A stretch of DNA of 64,000 bases, from positions 1 to 64,000 of the forward strand of contig NZ_JABBVZ010000007.1 in the NCBI RefSeq assembly GCF_012933365.1, in the 5' to 3' direction. Both the position numbers and the translations under genes were made by a program. Of the stretch, positions 43,010-50,089 are shown piece by piece. Source of the DNA: Sulfobacillus harzensis. Its GTDB lineage: Bacteria > Bacillota > Sulfobacillia > Sulfobacillales > Sulfobacillaceae. Numbering within the stretch: position 1 is the first letter of the stretch; the number at the start of each line of letters is the position of its first letter. Under the pieces are notes generated by a model that was not told where the DNA came from, did not search any database, and saw only the letters and a program-made list of their open reading frames with translations.

Positions 43010-44254
43010 ATGGAGGCGGGCGTATCGGCTCCCGTGACCCAGGAGGCCAAGTCGCTGCAGACGCGAAGCGTCTGGGCGGCGGTTCTAGGCTACGCCATGG
43101 ACGGGTTGGATCAGCAGGTTATCTCCTATACGTTGCCGGCGATCATGACCACGTTCGCATTGTCCACCGCGCGGGGCGGCGTCATTGCGTCGGTGTCTCT
43201 CTGGGGCACGTGGCTTGGCGCCTATTTGTTCGGGTTCTTGGCCGACTATTTAGGACGCGTCAAGACATTCACCTATTCCATCCTGCTCTATGCCTTTGCG
43301 ACCGGCGTCTCAGCCCTGTCTCCCAATTTCGGCACTTTTGCCGCTCTGCGCTTTTTAGTGGGCATTGGTATTGGCGGCGAGTTCGGCATTGGCATGGCGC
43401 TGGTTATGGAAACTTGGCCCCGTCATCTGCGCGCTCGGGGTGGTTCCTATGTGGCGGTGGGATTTAACATCGGCACGCTTTTGGCATCGGTAGTAACGCT
43501 GATTGTTCTGCCGCACTTCGGCTGGCGCGGCGTGATGGTGGTGGGCGTGCTACCCGCAATTATCGCTTTTGTGTATCGCCGTCGATTGAAGGATCCGGCC
43601 ATGCATCAGCAAGTTCGTCGGGAGAAGCAGAAGTTCCCTTTGGCTTATCTATTCAGTTCGGCGGATCGAACCCGAGCGACCATTGGTCTTTGGTTTATGA
43701 CCGCTGTTCAGAACTTTGGCTACTACGGCATTATGGTGTGGATGCCGTCCGCGCTGGAAAAACAAAAGCACTTCTCGTTGGCGGGCACCACGCTCTGGGT
43801 TCTTTTGACCACAGCCGGAATGGTGGGCGGCATTTTGTTGTTCGGGTGGGCTTGCGATAAAATCGGCCGCAAACCCTCCTATATTGTGCTTTTCCTGGCG
43901 ACGGCGCTGGTCATTCCCTTGTACTTTTCGCTGGGCAACCCCACGGTGCTGCTCTTGGGCGGCGCGATTCTGGGGGTTTTTGTGAATGGCGGGATGGGGG
44001 GCTACGGGGCTATCTTGGGTGAACACTTTCCGACCGAGGCGCGGGCAACGGCTGAGAATTTCATCTTCGGCTCGGGCCGCGGCATTGGCGGAGGATTCGG
44101 CCCCCTGCTCATTGGCCTGTTGGCGTCCAGCCGCAGTATCACGTCGGCACTAGGGCTTCTGTTCATCGTCTATCCCATCGCCGCCTTGGTGGTCATTTTT
44201 ACTGTGAAAGAATTGAAGGGAAAGCCACTTGTCACAGAAACTGTGGAGTCCTAA
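43010..44254 (+). CDS. MFS transporter, AAHS/sugar-porter-like (orotate or related acid uptake candidate)
   Basis: This 414-residue protein has about twelve hydrophobic segments, with DGLDQQVISYTLPAI in segment 1, GFLADYLGRVKTF (the MFS loop 2-3 motif), GIGIGGEFGIGMALVMETWP and WACDKIGRKPSY. Relatives carry aromatic acids, sialic acid or other carboxylates with protons. As the first gene after the operator it is likely to import the substrate of this locus. The ATG at 43010 follows AAGGAGGGAG; an ATG at 42989 lies within the operator. Confidence 0.87.
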   Translation: MEAGVSAPVTQEAKSLQTRSVWAAVLGYAMDGLDQQVISYTLPAIMTTFALSTARGGVIASVSLWGTWLGAYLFGFLADYLGRVKTFTYSILLYAFATGVSALSPNFGTFAALRFLVGIGIGGEFGIGMALVMETWPRHLRARGGSYVAVGFNIGTLLASVVTLIVLPHFGWRGVMVVGVLPAIIAFVYRRRLKDPAMHQQVRREKQKFPLAYLFSSADRTRATIGLWFMTAVQNFGYYGIMVWMPSALEKQKHFSLAGTTLWVLLTTAGMVGGILLFGWACDKIGRKPSYIVLFLATALVIPLYFSLGNPTVLLLGGAILGVFVNGGMGGYGAILGEHFPTEARATAENFIFGSGRGIGGGFGPLLIGLLASSRSITSALGLLFIVYPIAALVVIFTVKELKGKPLVTETVES

Positions 44255-44292
44255 CGGGGGCATCCGAAACGCATCGGAGGAGGGGGCACACT

Positions 44293-45672
44293 ATGTTTGA
44301 ATTAGGCATTGAAGGCGCGCACGTGGCCATCGGCGGGGAGCTTCGCCCTGTCAATGTATACGTGGAGCAAGGACGTTTTCGAGCGTTCTCGGATACGGTG
44401 CTGGAGGCGAAACAGCGCATTCAGGCGACAGGGCTACTGATGTTTCCGGGTGTGATCGATTCGCACGTGCACTCGCGCGATCCGGGGCTGACGCATAAGG
44501 AGGACTTTCTTCATAGTACCCGGGCGGCGGCTGCCGGTGGGGTGACCACCGTTCTCGAAATGCCAAACAGTGTGCCCCCTGTCACTGATCGTGCCAGTTT
44601 TTTGTCCCGCCAAGCACATTTGGCTGAACAAGCGACCGTTGACTTTGGGATGTGGGGGATGGTGACCTCTGAAACCAGTCCTCAGGACATTGAGGATTTG
44701 TCTAGCTTGGGGGTCAGCGCGTTCAAACTCTTTTGGGGCTACGCTTTGGATCGCGAGACCCGAGCTCTTGTCTATGTTCCCAAAGCGGGGCAGCCGGTGA
44801 TTCCGCCGCCAGACAACGGCCGGGTGCTCGAGCTGTTTCAGTTGCTTGCCCAAGCCAAAAAGGTGTTAGCGGTTCACGCCGAGGACAATGCCATCATCGC
44901 TTTTCGCAGCCAGCACGCGGGAGAGTCCAGGGACGCGGTGGAACGCTTGTTGTGGGAGCGGCCGGTGGTGGCGGAAGCGGCCACCATGGAGTTGGCGGCG
45001 GAATTTTCTCAGGCTACCGGCTGCGCGGTGCATGTGGTGCACATGTCATCCAAGGCGGGGGTCGATATTGTCCGTCGTGCCCGCCGTTCCGGGATCGATA
45101 TGACCGCCGAAACCTGTCCGCAATATCTAGCCCTTACCGCTGACGATGTGAAGGCATTGGGACCCGTGGCGAAAGTCTATCCCCCCATCCGCCATGCGGA
45201 GGACCGGGAGGCGCTCCTGGCGGGGCTGGCGTCAGGAGCGGTCGCTTTTGTGGCATCTGACCATGCGCCGCATGCGGCCGCCGAAAAGGCGGTGCCCTTC
45301 GCCGAGGCGCCCGCCGGATTTGCAGGGGTACAGACACTCTTTCCGGTCCTGCTGGATTTGGCGCTGCGCGGGCAATTGCCGATGGCGTGCCTACCCGACA
45401 TCCTCTCCCGTCACCCGGCCGAACGCTATGGTCTTTTCCGCATCAAGGGCGCCATCGATGTGGGGTTTGATGCCGATTTTGTCCTCGTCGACCCACGGGC
45501 AAAAACCCACCTTGGTCGCGCGGAGCTCTACTCACTAAACCCGGAGAATCCCTGGATGGGCACGGAACTCAAAGGGCGGATCACGGCCACCTACCTTCGG
45601 GGTCAGGCGGTCATGGAAAACGGGAAAATTGTTGCGCATGCGGGACGTTTCATCAAACCGGAGGCGCGCTGA
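44293..45672 (+). CDS. Dihydroorotase/allantoinase-type cyclic amidohydrolase
   Basis: This 459-residue amidohydrolase has the metal motif IDSHVHSRDPGLTHKEDF, AAAAGGVTTVLEMPNSVPP, a probable carboxylated lysine in SAFKLFWGY, HAEDNAI, VVHMSSKAG, AETCPQYLALT and FVASDHAPH. It belongs to the dihydroorotase/allantoinase/hydantoinase group and opens a cyclic ureide ring. The linked pyrD and pyrK favour dihydroorotate as substrate, giving N-carbamoyl-aspartate; allantoin is the main alternative. The stop is followed directly by the next ATG. Confidence 0.87.
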   Translation: MFELGIEGAHVAIGGELRPVNVYVEQGRFRAFSDTVLEAKQRIQATGLLMFPGVIDSHVHSRDPGLTHKEDFLHSTRAAAAGGVTTVLEMPNSVPPVTDRASFLSRQAHLAEQATVDFGMWGMVTSETSPQDIEDLSSLGVSAFKLFWGYALDRETRALVYVPKAGQPVIPPPDNGRVLELFQLLAQAKKVLAVHAEDNAIIAFRSQHAGESRDAVERLLWERPVVAEAATMELAAEFSQATGCAVHVVHMSSKAGVDIVRRARRSGIDMTAETCPQYLALTADDVKALGPVAKVYPPIRHAEDREALLAGLASGAVAFVASDHAPHAAAEKAVPFAEAPAGFAGVQTLFPVLLDLALRGQLPMACLPDILSRHPAERYGLFRIKGAIDVGFDADFVLVDPRAKTHLGRAELYSLNPENPWMGTELKGRITATYLRGQAVMENGKIVAHAGRFIKPEAR

Positions 45673-47019
45673 ATGCCGGGCATTGAGCGCGAATTTCTGG
45701 ACCGCGTGCTCCCGCTGCTGGCCGTGACCGCAATCCCCGTCCGTACCTATCAGGTGTTGGTGGATACGGTGGTGGTCATGGCCCGCGGCGCCAAAGAGCC
45801 GGAAATTCGGGAGCTTGCTCGGTTATGGGCCCTTCCCGAAGGCCCGTCCCACCTTCTTGCCGGAGGCGGAGAGCTTCGGACAACCCCAGAACGGGCTGCC
45901 CTTGTCAATGCTGCCGGGGGGACATTTCTGGAGTTGGATGAGGGGGTGCGGCCCACGGGACACCCGGGCATCCACCTGGTGCCGGCGCTGTTGGCGGCCG
46001 CGGAAGTTGATGCGTCAACGCTTTCCATGGAGGCGTTTAGCCGGAGTTTGCTGTTTGGGTATGAGGTGACGGCACGCTTGGCCCGCGCCCTCGCGTTTGC
46101 TCCAACCGTCCATCCTCATGGCCATATTGGCAGTGTGGGTGCGGCGGCAGCCATCGCATATCTCCGCGGTCATGATGCAGACACCATCGCGCGGAGTATG
46201 GCCCTGGCCGCCTCGCTTCCACTTCGCACGGATTGGCGTCCCTGTTTTACTGGTCACACCGTCCGCAACAGCTATACCGGCGTCGGCGCTGGGCTAGGTT
46301 ACTGGGCGGTTGAGTTGGCCGAAGCCGGCTTTACGGCTGAGCCCTCCGCCATCGAGTCGCTTCTGGCTCCAGCGTTGGGAGGGGGTTTAGACCGCGAGGC
46401 GTTTTTGATGGATGGCGACTGGGCTATAAGCCGTGGATACCACAAATTCTACGCCGGGTGTGCGTTGACACACGGCGCTAGCGAAGCCGCGCTTGCCATT
46501 GCCCACAGGGCTAAGCTGGTTCCCGAGGATATCGCCATGGTGGAAGTCGAAGTGCCGGAACGGTTCATGCGCACAGCCGGATTACCGAACGGCTCCCGGC
46601 TGTCTGCGAAATTTTCCATCCCATGGGCGGTGGCGGGGGCGTTGTTGACGGGCCGCGCGGATGAATCGCTTTACGAGGCGGCTGCGCTCAATGACGAGGC
46701 TATTCGTTCGGTAGCCCGGCGGGTTGTCTCTCGGCCTGCGGCGGATCTTAGCGAGGCGTTTCCAGAGCGGGCAGGGGCTCGCGTCCGGGTGCGGCTTACC
46801 TCAGGGGAGCTCCTGAATGCGTTTTGTGAGGAGCCCCAAGGCGGGGTGTCGCGTCCTGCATCCTGGGACAATTTGCGGATCAAAGCGTTGAGTTTGCTGC
46901 CGGAACTGGATGAACAGGATTGGCGGGCGCTGAAAGCGGTAGACAATCACCGGACAGTCGGGGCCTGGTGGACTACAGTACTCGAAATTCTTCACGATAG
47001 GCGGACCCAGAATGGCTAA
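45673..47019 (+). CDS. MmgE/PrpD-family protein
   Basis: This 448-residue protein has the MmgE/PrpD helical-domain motif GGTFLELDEGVRPTGHPG, HGHIGSVGAAAAIAYLRG and the later GYHKFYAGCALTHGASEA. The family includes 2-methylcitrate dehydratase, cis-aconitate decarboxylase and iminodisuccinate epimerase, all acting on di- or tricarboxylates. In this locus an epimerase for a carbamoyl- or imino-aspartate compound is conceivable but speculative. It overlaps the asparaginase gene by eight bases. Confidence 0.85.
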   Translation: MPGIEREFLDRVLPLLAVTAIPVRTYQVLVDTVVVMARGAKEPEIRELARLWALPEGPSHLLAGGGELRTTPERAALVNAAGGTFLELDEGVRPTGHPGIHLVPALLAAAEVDASTLSMEAFSRSLLFGYEVTARLARALAFAPTVHPHGHIGSVGAAAAIAYLRGHDADTIARSMALAASLPLRTDWRPCFTGHTVRNSYTGVGAGLGYWAVELAEAGFTAEPSAIESLLAPALGGGLDREAFLMDGDWAISRGYHKFYAGCALTHGASEAALAIAHRAKLVPEDIAMVEVEVPERFMRTAGLPNGSRLSAKFSIPWAVAGALLTGRADESLYEAAALNDEAIRSVARRVVSRPAADLSEAFPERAGARVRVRLTSGELLNAFCEEPQGGVSRPASWDNLRIKALSLLPELDEQDWRALKAVDNHRTVGAWWTTVLEILHDRRTQNG

Positions 47020-47980
47020 AACACTCTTGATAATTGCAACGGGGGGCACAATTAGTTCGGTTCCGTCAGCTGCGGGATTTGTTCCCGGGCAAAGCGTAAA
47101 AGAACTCACGGCGGCATTGCCCATTCCGGATGAATGGGATTTGAAGATCGAAGATCAGGGTCAGGCGCTCTCAAGCAATTTCACGCTGAGCGACATGAAT
47201 CGTGTGGCGCTGAGGGTGGTGGAAGCCCACGCGGATGCTGTCGTGGTTCTTCATGGCACCGGGGTGATGGAAGAGACCGCCTTTTTGACCGACGTGCGCC
47301 TAGCAGCGAGTGGCCAACGAAAATCCGTGGTTTTTACGGGGGCTCAGCGGGTGGCGTCGGAACCCGGGGCGGACGGGCTGCAAAATCTGTTTGACGCCGT
47401 GCGGATGGCCGTCCATCCCCAGGCTTGGCGTCTTGGTGCCGCGATTGTGTTTGATGGGTTTGTCTTTTCAGCCATGACGGCCGGAAAGACGGATAGTTGG
47501 TCGTTGCACGCTTTTTCCGGGGGAGACGGGGGCGCTCTGGCGCGGGTCTACCCCCATGGCCTGCGACTTTTGAACTGGCCGGCCTGGCGCTATCCGTGCT
47601 CGGGCGATAAGCTTGCCCCAGAGGTCGAGTTAGTCTGGTTTTCCGCGGGGATGGACGGACGCAGCATTGCACTGGATAACGTGCGGGGGATGGTCTTGGC
47701 GGCCAGCGGGGTCGGCAACGTCAACGCCGCCGTGGCCGAGCGGCTGAAAGAGGCCTTTGACCGGGGGATTTCTGTTGTGGTGGCGACACGGACCGGAGCG
47801 GGCGGCGTCTTTCCTTGGTATGGTGGGGCAGGCGGAAGCCGCACGTTGGAGATGATAGGGGTCTCCTTTACCGATCTGCACCCTTTGAAGGCGCGGATAT
47901 TGCTTATGGCTGCCCTAGGGAATGACGCTTCGGTGACGGAAACCTTTAAAGGCCAAGCGTGGATGTTCCCGCCAGAATAA
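47012..47980 (+). CDS. L-asparaginase-family amidohydrolase with altered substrate site
   Basis: This 322-residue protein has the asparaginase nucleophile motif ATGGTIS (T13) and the second threonine T83 in LHGTGVMEET, with a catalytic lysine K159 in TAGKTDS. The family motif is HGTDT; here the aspartate that binds the substrate amino group is G84 and the next threonine is V85. The machinery for amide hydrolysis is kept, but the alpha-amino pocket is changed, so plain asparagine may not be the substrate. It ends the plus-strand operon. Confidence 0.85.
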   Translation: MAKTLLIIATGGTISSVPSAAGFVPGQSVKELTAALPIPDEWDLKIEDQGQALSSNFTLSDMNRVALRVVEAHADAVVVLHGTGVMEETAFLTDVRLAASGQRKSVVFTGAQRVASEPGADGLQNLFDAVRMAVHPQAWRLGAAIVFDGFVFSAMTAGKTDSWSLHAFSGGDGGALARVYPHGLRLLNWPAWRYPCSGDKLAPEVELVWFSAGMDGRSIALDNVRGMVLAASGVGNVNAAVAERLKEAFDRGISVVVATRTGAGGVFPWYGGAGGSRTLEMIGVSFTDLHPLKARILLMAALGNDASVTETFKGQAWMFPPE

Positions 47981-48031
47981 CCCGAGCGGCCTGGGGCGGC
48001 CCGGGCTGCACCATCGAATGCGCGAGCCCAA

Positions 48032-49015
48032 TCAGTACGGCCCTCGAATCCAGGGCTCAACCGATCGGCGATAGAAGGCGGACAGGCGGTCCAACTCCTC
48101 TGTAGAAAACGAGGGCGCGTCCGCGGCCGCGAGATTTTGCTGGACTTGGTCAATATTCTTGAAGCCGGGAATGACGCTGGTCACGGCCGGCTGGTCAAGA
48201 ATCCAGCGCAGGGCCGCGGCCGCGAGCGTGCCACGCCCTGTTGCCATCCAGCGGATGTCGTCAACCAGCTCCACACCCTTTTGAAAGGGGAGACCAGAGA
48301 AGGTTTCGCCGACGTTGAAGGCCTCGCCGTTTTGATTGAAATTGCGATGATCCGCGTCGGGAAAGGTATCGGTTGGGCGAAACTTGCCCGTGAGGAGACC
48401 GCTAGCCAACGGAACCCGAGCCAAGATGCCGACATTTTTTGCGGATGCTTTCGGAAAAAGGTCCGCGACCGGTTTCTGGCGAAGCACATTGAAAATGACC
48501 TGCAGCGACGCGACCCGGGGATAGTTCATAGCTATCAAGCCTTCGTGGATGGTCTCCACGCTCACCCCGTAATGGCGCACCAATCCCTCGTCTTGAAGCC
48601 GGTCCAACACGTCGAAGACATCGCCTTGTTCGATGACCCAAGTCGGGGGGCAGTGAATTTGGTACAGGTCAACGGCATCGCGTTGAAGGCGCCGAAGACT
48701 ATCGGTAAGATACCTCTTGACCGTATCGTACCGATAGGTGGCGGAGTCCTGGATGTCGCCACGTCGGCAAAACTTGGTGGCGATGAGGATGTCCGGCCGT
48801 TGATGAAAAATGGCGCCCAAAAGTTCTTCGGCTCGCCCGTCGCCGTAGACGTCGGCTGTATCGAAGAAATTCACACCCTGATCGGCTGCGTATGCCAAGC
48901 CGTGGAGGGCCCGATCGCGGTCCACAACCTGTCCCCATGAACCGCCAATGGCCCAGGTGCCCAAACCCATTTCGCTAATCTGATAGCCTGTCTTTCCTAA
49001 CGTCCGGCGTTGCAT
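48032..49015 (-). CDS. Aldo/keto reductase
   Basis: This 327-residue (alpha/beta)8 reductase has GLGTWAIGGSWG, FFDTADVYGDGRAEELLG with the catalytic Asp and Tyr, the lysine in ILIATKF and a histidine in YQIHCP. It uses NADPH to reduce aldehydes or ketones; the substrate is unknown. The ATG at 49015 follows GGAGGGGG. It is convergent with the asparaginase gene over a GC-rich 51-base gap and divergent from the GntR gene, so it may belong to either neighbourhood. Confidence 0.9.
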   Translation of the reverse strand: MQRRTLGKTGYQISEMGLGTWAIGGSWGQVVDRDRALHGLAYAADQGVNFFDTADVYGDGRAEELLGAIFHQRPDILIATKFCRRGDIQDSATYRYDTVKRYLTDSLRRLQRDAVDLYQIHCPPTWVIEQGDVFDVLDRLQDEGLVRHYGVSVETIHEGLIAMNYPRVASLQVIFNVLRQKPVADLFPKASAKNVGILARVPLASGLLTGKFRPTDTFPDADHRNFNQNGEAFNVGETFSGLPFQKGVELVDDIRWMATGRGTLAAAALRWILDQPAVTSVIPGFKNIDQVQQNLAAADAPSFSTEELDRLSAFYRRSVEPWIRGPY

Positions 49016-49197
49016 TGGATGGCCCCCTCCGTCGTCAATCCGCGTTTGTTCATGGCTAATGATAGCCAAAAAGGACCAGGACGTCGAATAAGCTGGGGCG
49101 GTAAGTCAGTCTGTGCTAAATGGCTCCCACCGATGAACCACCCGACTCACCGACAGAAAATCTGGCAAATTGCTATAGAGGCTCCGGTGAATGCGCC

Positions 49198-49225
49198 TAT
49201 AATAGTCTAATGGTCTAACACTTAG
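49198..49225 (+). promoter_or_regulatory. GntR promoter -10 box and operator
   Basis: TATAAT (49198-49203) is followed by TGGTCTAACACTTAG (49211-49225). The same pattern, TGGTCTAA-N3-TTAG, occurs downstream of the TATAAT before the S9 peptidase gene. No convincing -35 box is visible at normal spacing. The rest of the 233-base gap from 49016 shows nothing else recognisable. Confidence 0.55.
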
Positions 49226-49248
49226 CTTGGGATTGATGAGGGGAGTCA

Positions 49249-49986
49249 TTGCCCGATATGGAAGATAAGCCAACTGAGGCGCTGTTTCGTGAGATTCGGT
49301 CCACACGCGGATTTGAGGAAATCGCCATGCAAATCCAGACAGCCGTGTTTTCCGGAAAGCTAAAGGTGGGCGATCGCCTGCCCAATGAGCGCGATTTGGG
49401 GGAAATCTTTGGCGTGAGCCGCGCCACCTTGCGGGAGGCCCTGCGGCTTTTGGAGGCGCTTGGTGTGGTTGAAGTGCGGCGCGGAGCCCAAGGGGGCACC
49501 TTTATCGTTGAGCCCGGTCCGGAGCGTGCCGGGTTGCTCTTGGGCGCGTTTATCCACTTTCGCCATGCGACCTCGGAGGACCTCAACGAGTTCCGCGGCA
49601 CCTTTGAGGCGGAAACTGCATCGTGGGCCGCCCGTCGGGCCACCCGAGAGGAGTCCCAGGGGTTGTATGAGCTGCTTGAGGAACTTCGACGGGTGGGGCC
49701 AACGGGAACGTGGGATGCCTTCGTCGATCTGGATTTGAAGATTCACTTTAAGATTGCTGAGATCTCTAAGAACCAAATCCGCATTGCTATTATGCAGGGG
49801 ATTCACGAAGTATTTCGGCGCAGTTCACTCGCCATCGCCCGCAACGACAGCCCCGGGTGGCGGGACCAGCAAGAAAAGGAAATTGGCGAGGTCATTCAAG
49901 CGATTGCTGAGCATCGCCACGACGATGCCCGCCAATTGATGCAGCATCATGTCCTGTCCAATATTGCCGTGGGGGACAAGAGCTAA
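49249..49986 (+). CDS. GntR-family (FadR/FCD-type) regulator of the hydroxyproline locus
   Basis: This 245-residue protein has a winged helix, PNERDLGEIFGVSRATLREAL, then GAQGGTFI. The FCD domain shows metal-binding positions in LDLKIHFKIAEI and HRHDDARQLMQHH. It precedes the hydroxyproline/peptide genes and shares an operator motif with the next promoter, so it probably represses both itself and them until substrate appears. The start is a TTG near GAGGGGAG; an ATG at 49258 is an alternative. Confidence 0.87.
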   Translation: MPDMEDKPTEALFREIRSTRGFEEIAMQIQTAVFSGKLKVGDRLPNERDLGEIFGVSRATLREALRLLEALGVVEVRRGAQGGTFIVEPGPERAGLLLGAFIHFRHATSEDLNEFRGTFEAETASWAARRATREESQGLYELLEELRRVGPTGTWDAFVDLDLKIHFKIAEISKNQIRIAIMQGIHEVFRRSSLAIARNDSPGWRDQQEKEIGEVIQAIAEHRHDDARQLMQHHVLSNIAVGDKS

Positions 49987-50014
49987 CTTAATCTTCGGCT
50001 AAAGTATAAAATGT

Positions 50015-50044
50015 TTGCAACTTATGCGCTTGCTCCTCTATAAT
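50015..50044 (+). promoter_or_regulatory. Predicted promoter of the peptidase/hydroxyproline operon
   Basis: TTGCAA (50015-50020) and a perfect TATAAT (50039-50044) are separated by 18 bases. Transcription should begin near 50051, immediately before the operator candidate. Confidence 0.65.
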
Positions 50045-50058
50045 AGGCATACGCTCAA

Positions 50059-50073
50059 TGGTCTAATCATTAG
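50059..50073. promoter_or_regulatory. GntR operator candidate before the S9 peptidase gene
   Basis: TGGTCTAATCATTAG contains the palindrome TCTAAT-C-ATTAGA and shares TGGTCTAA-N3-TTAG with the site at 49211-49225. The position just after the transcription start fits repression. Confidence 0.6.
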
Positions 50074-50089
50074 AGCATGGAGGTTGCCG

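Noticed and set aside
37597-45672. De novo pyrimidine biosynthesis operon
   Set aside because: pyrB, pyrF, carA and carB are absent, and amidohydrolases, a carrier and an IclR regulator are present, which fits degradation better. A genome-wide check is still needed.
39078-45672. Allantoin degradation locus
   Set aside because: The amidohydrolase and M20 enzyme alone would allow it, but PyrD and PyrK have no role in allantoin breakdown. Kept only as the main alternative.
47981-48031. GC-rich repeats between the convergent asparaginase and aldo/keto reductase genes as a terminator
   Set aside because: Only four-base GGCC arms pair; no convincing stem or T run.
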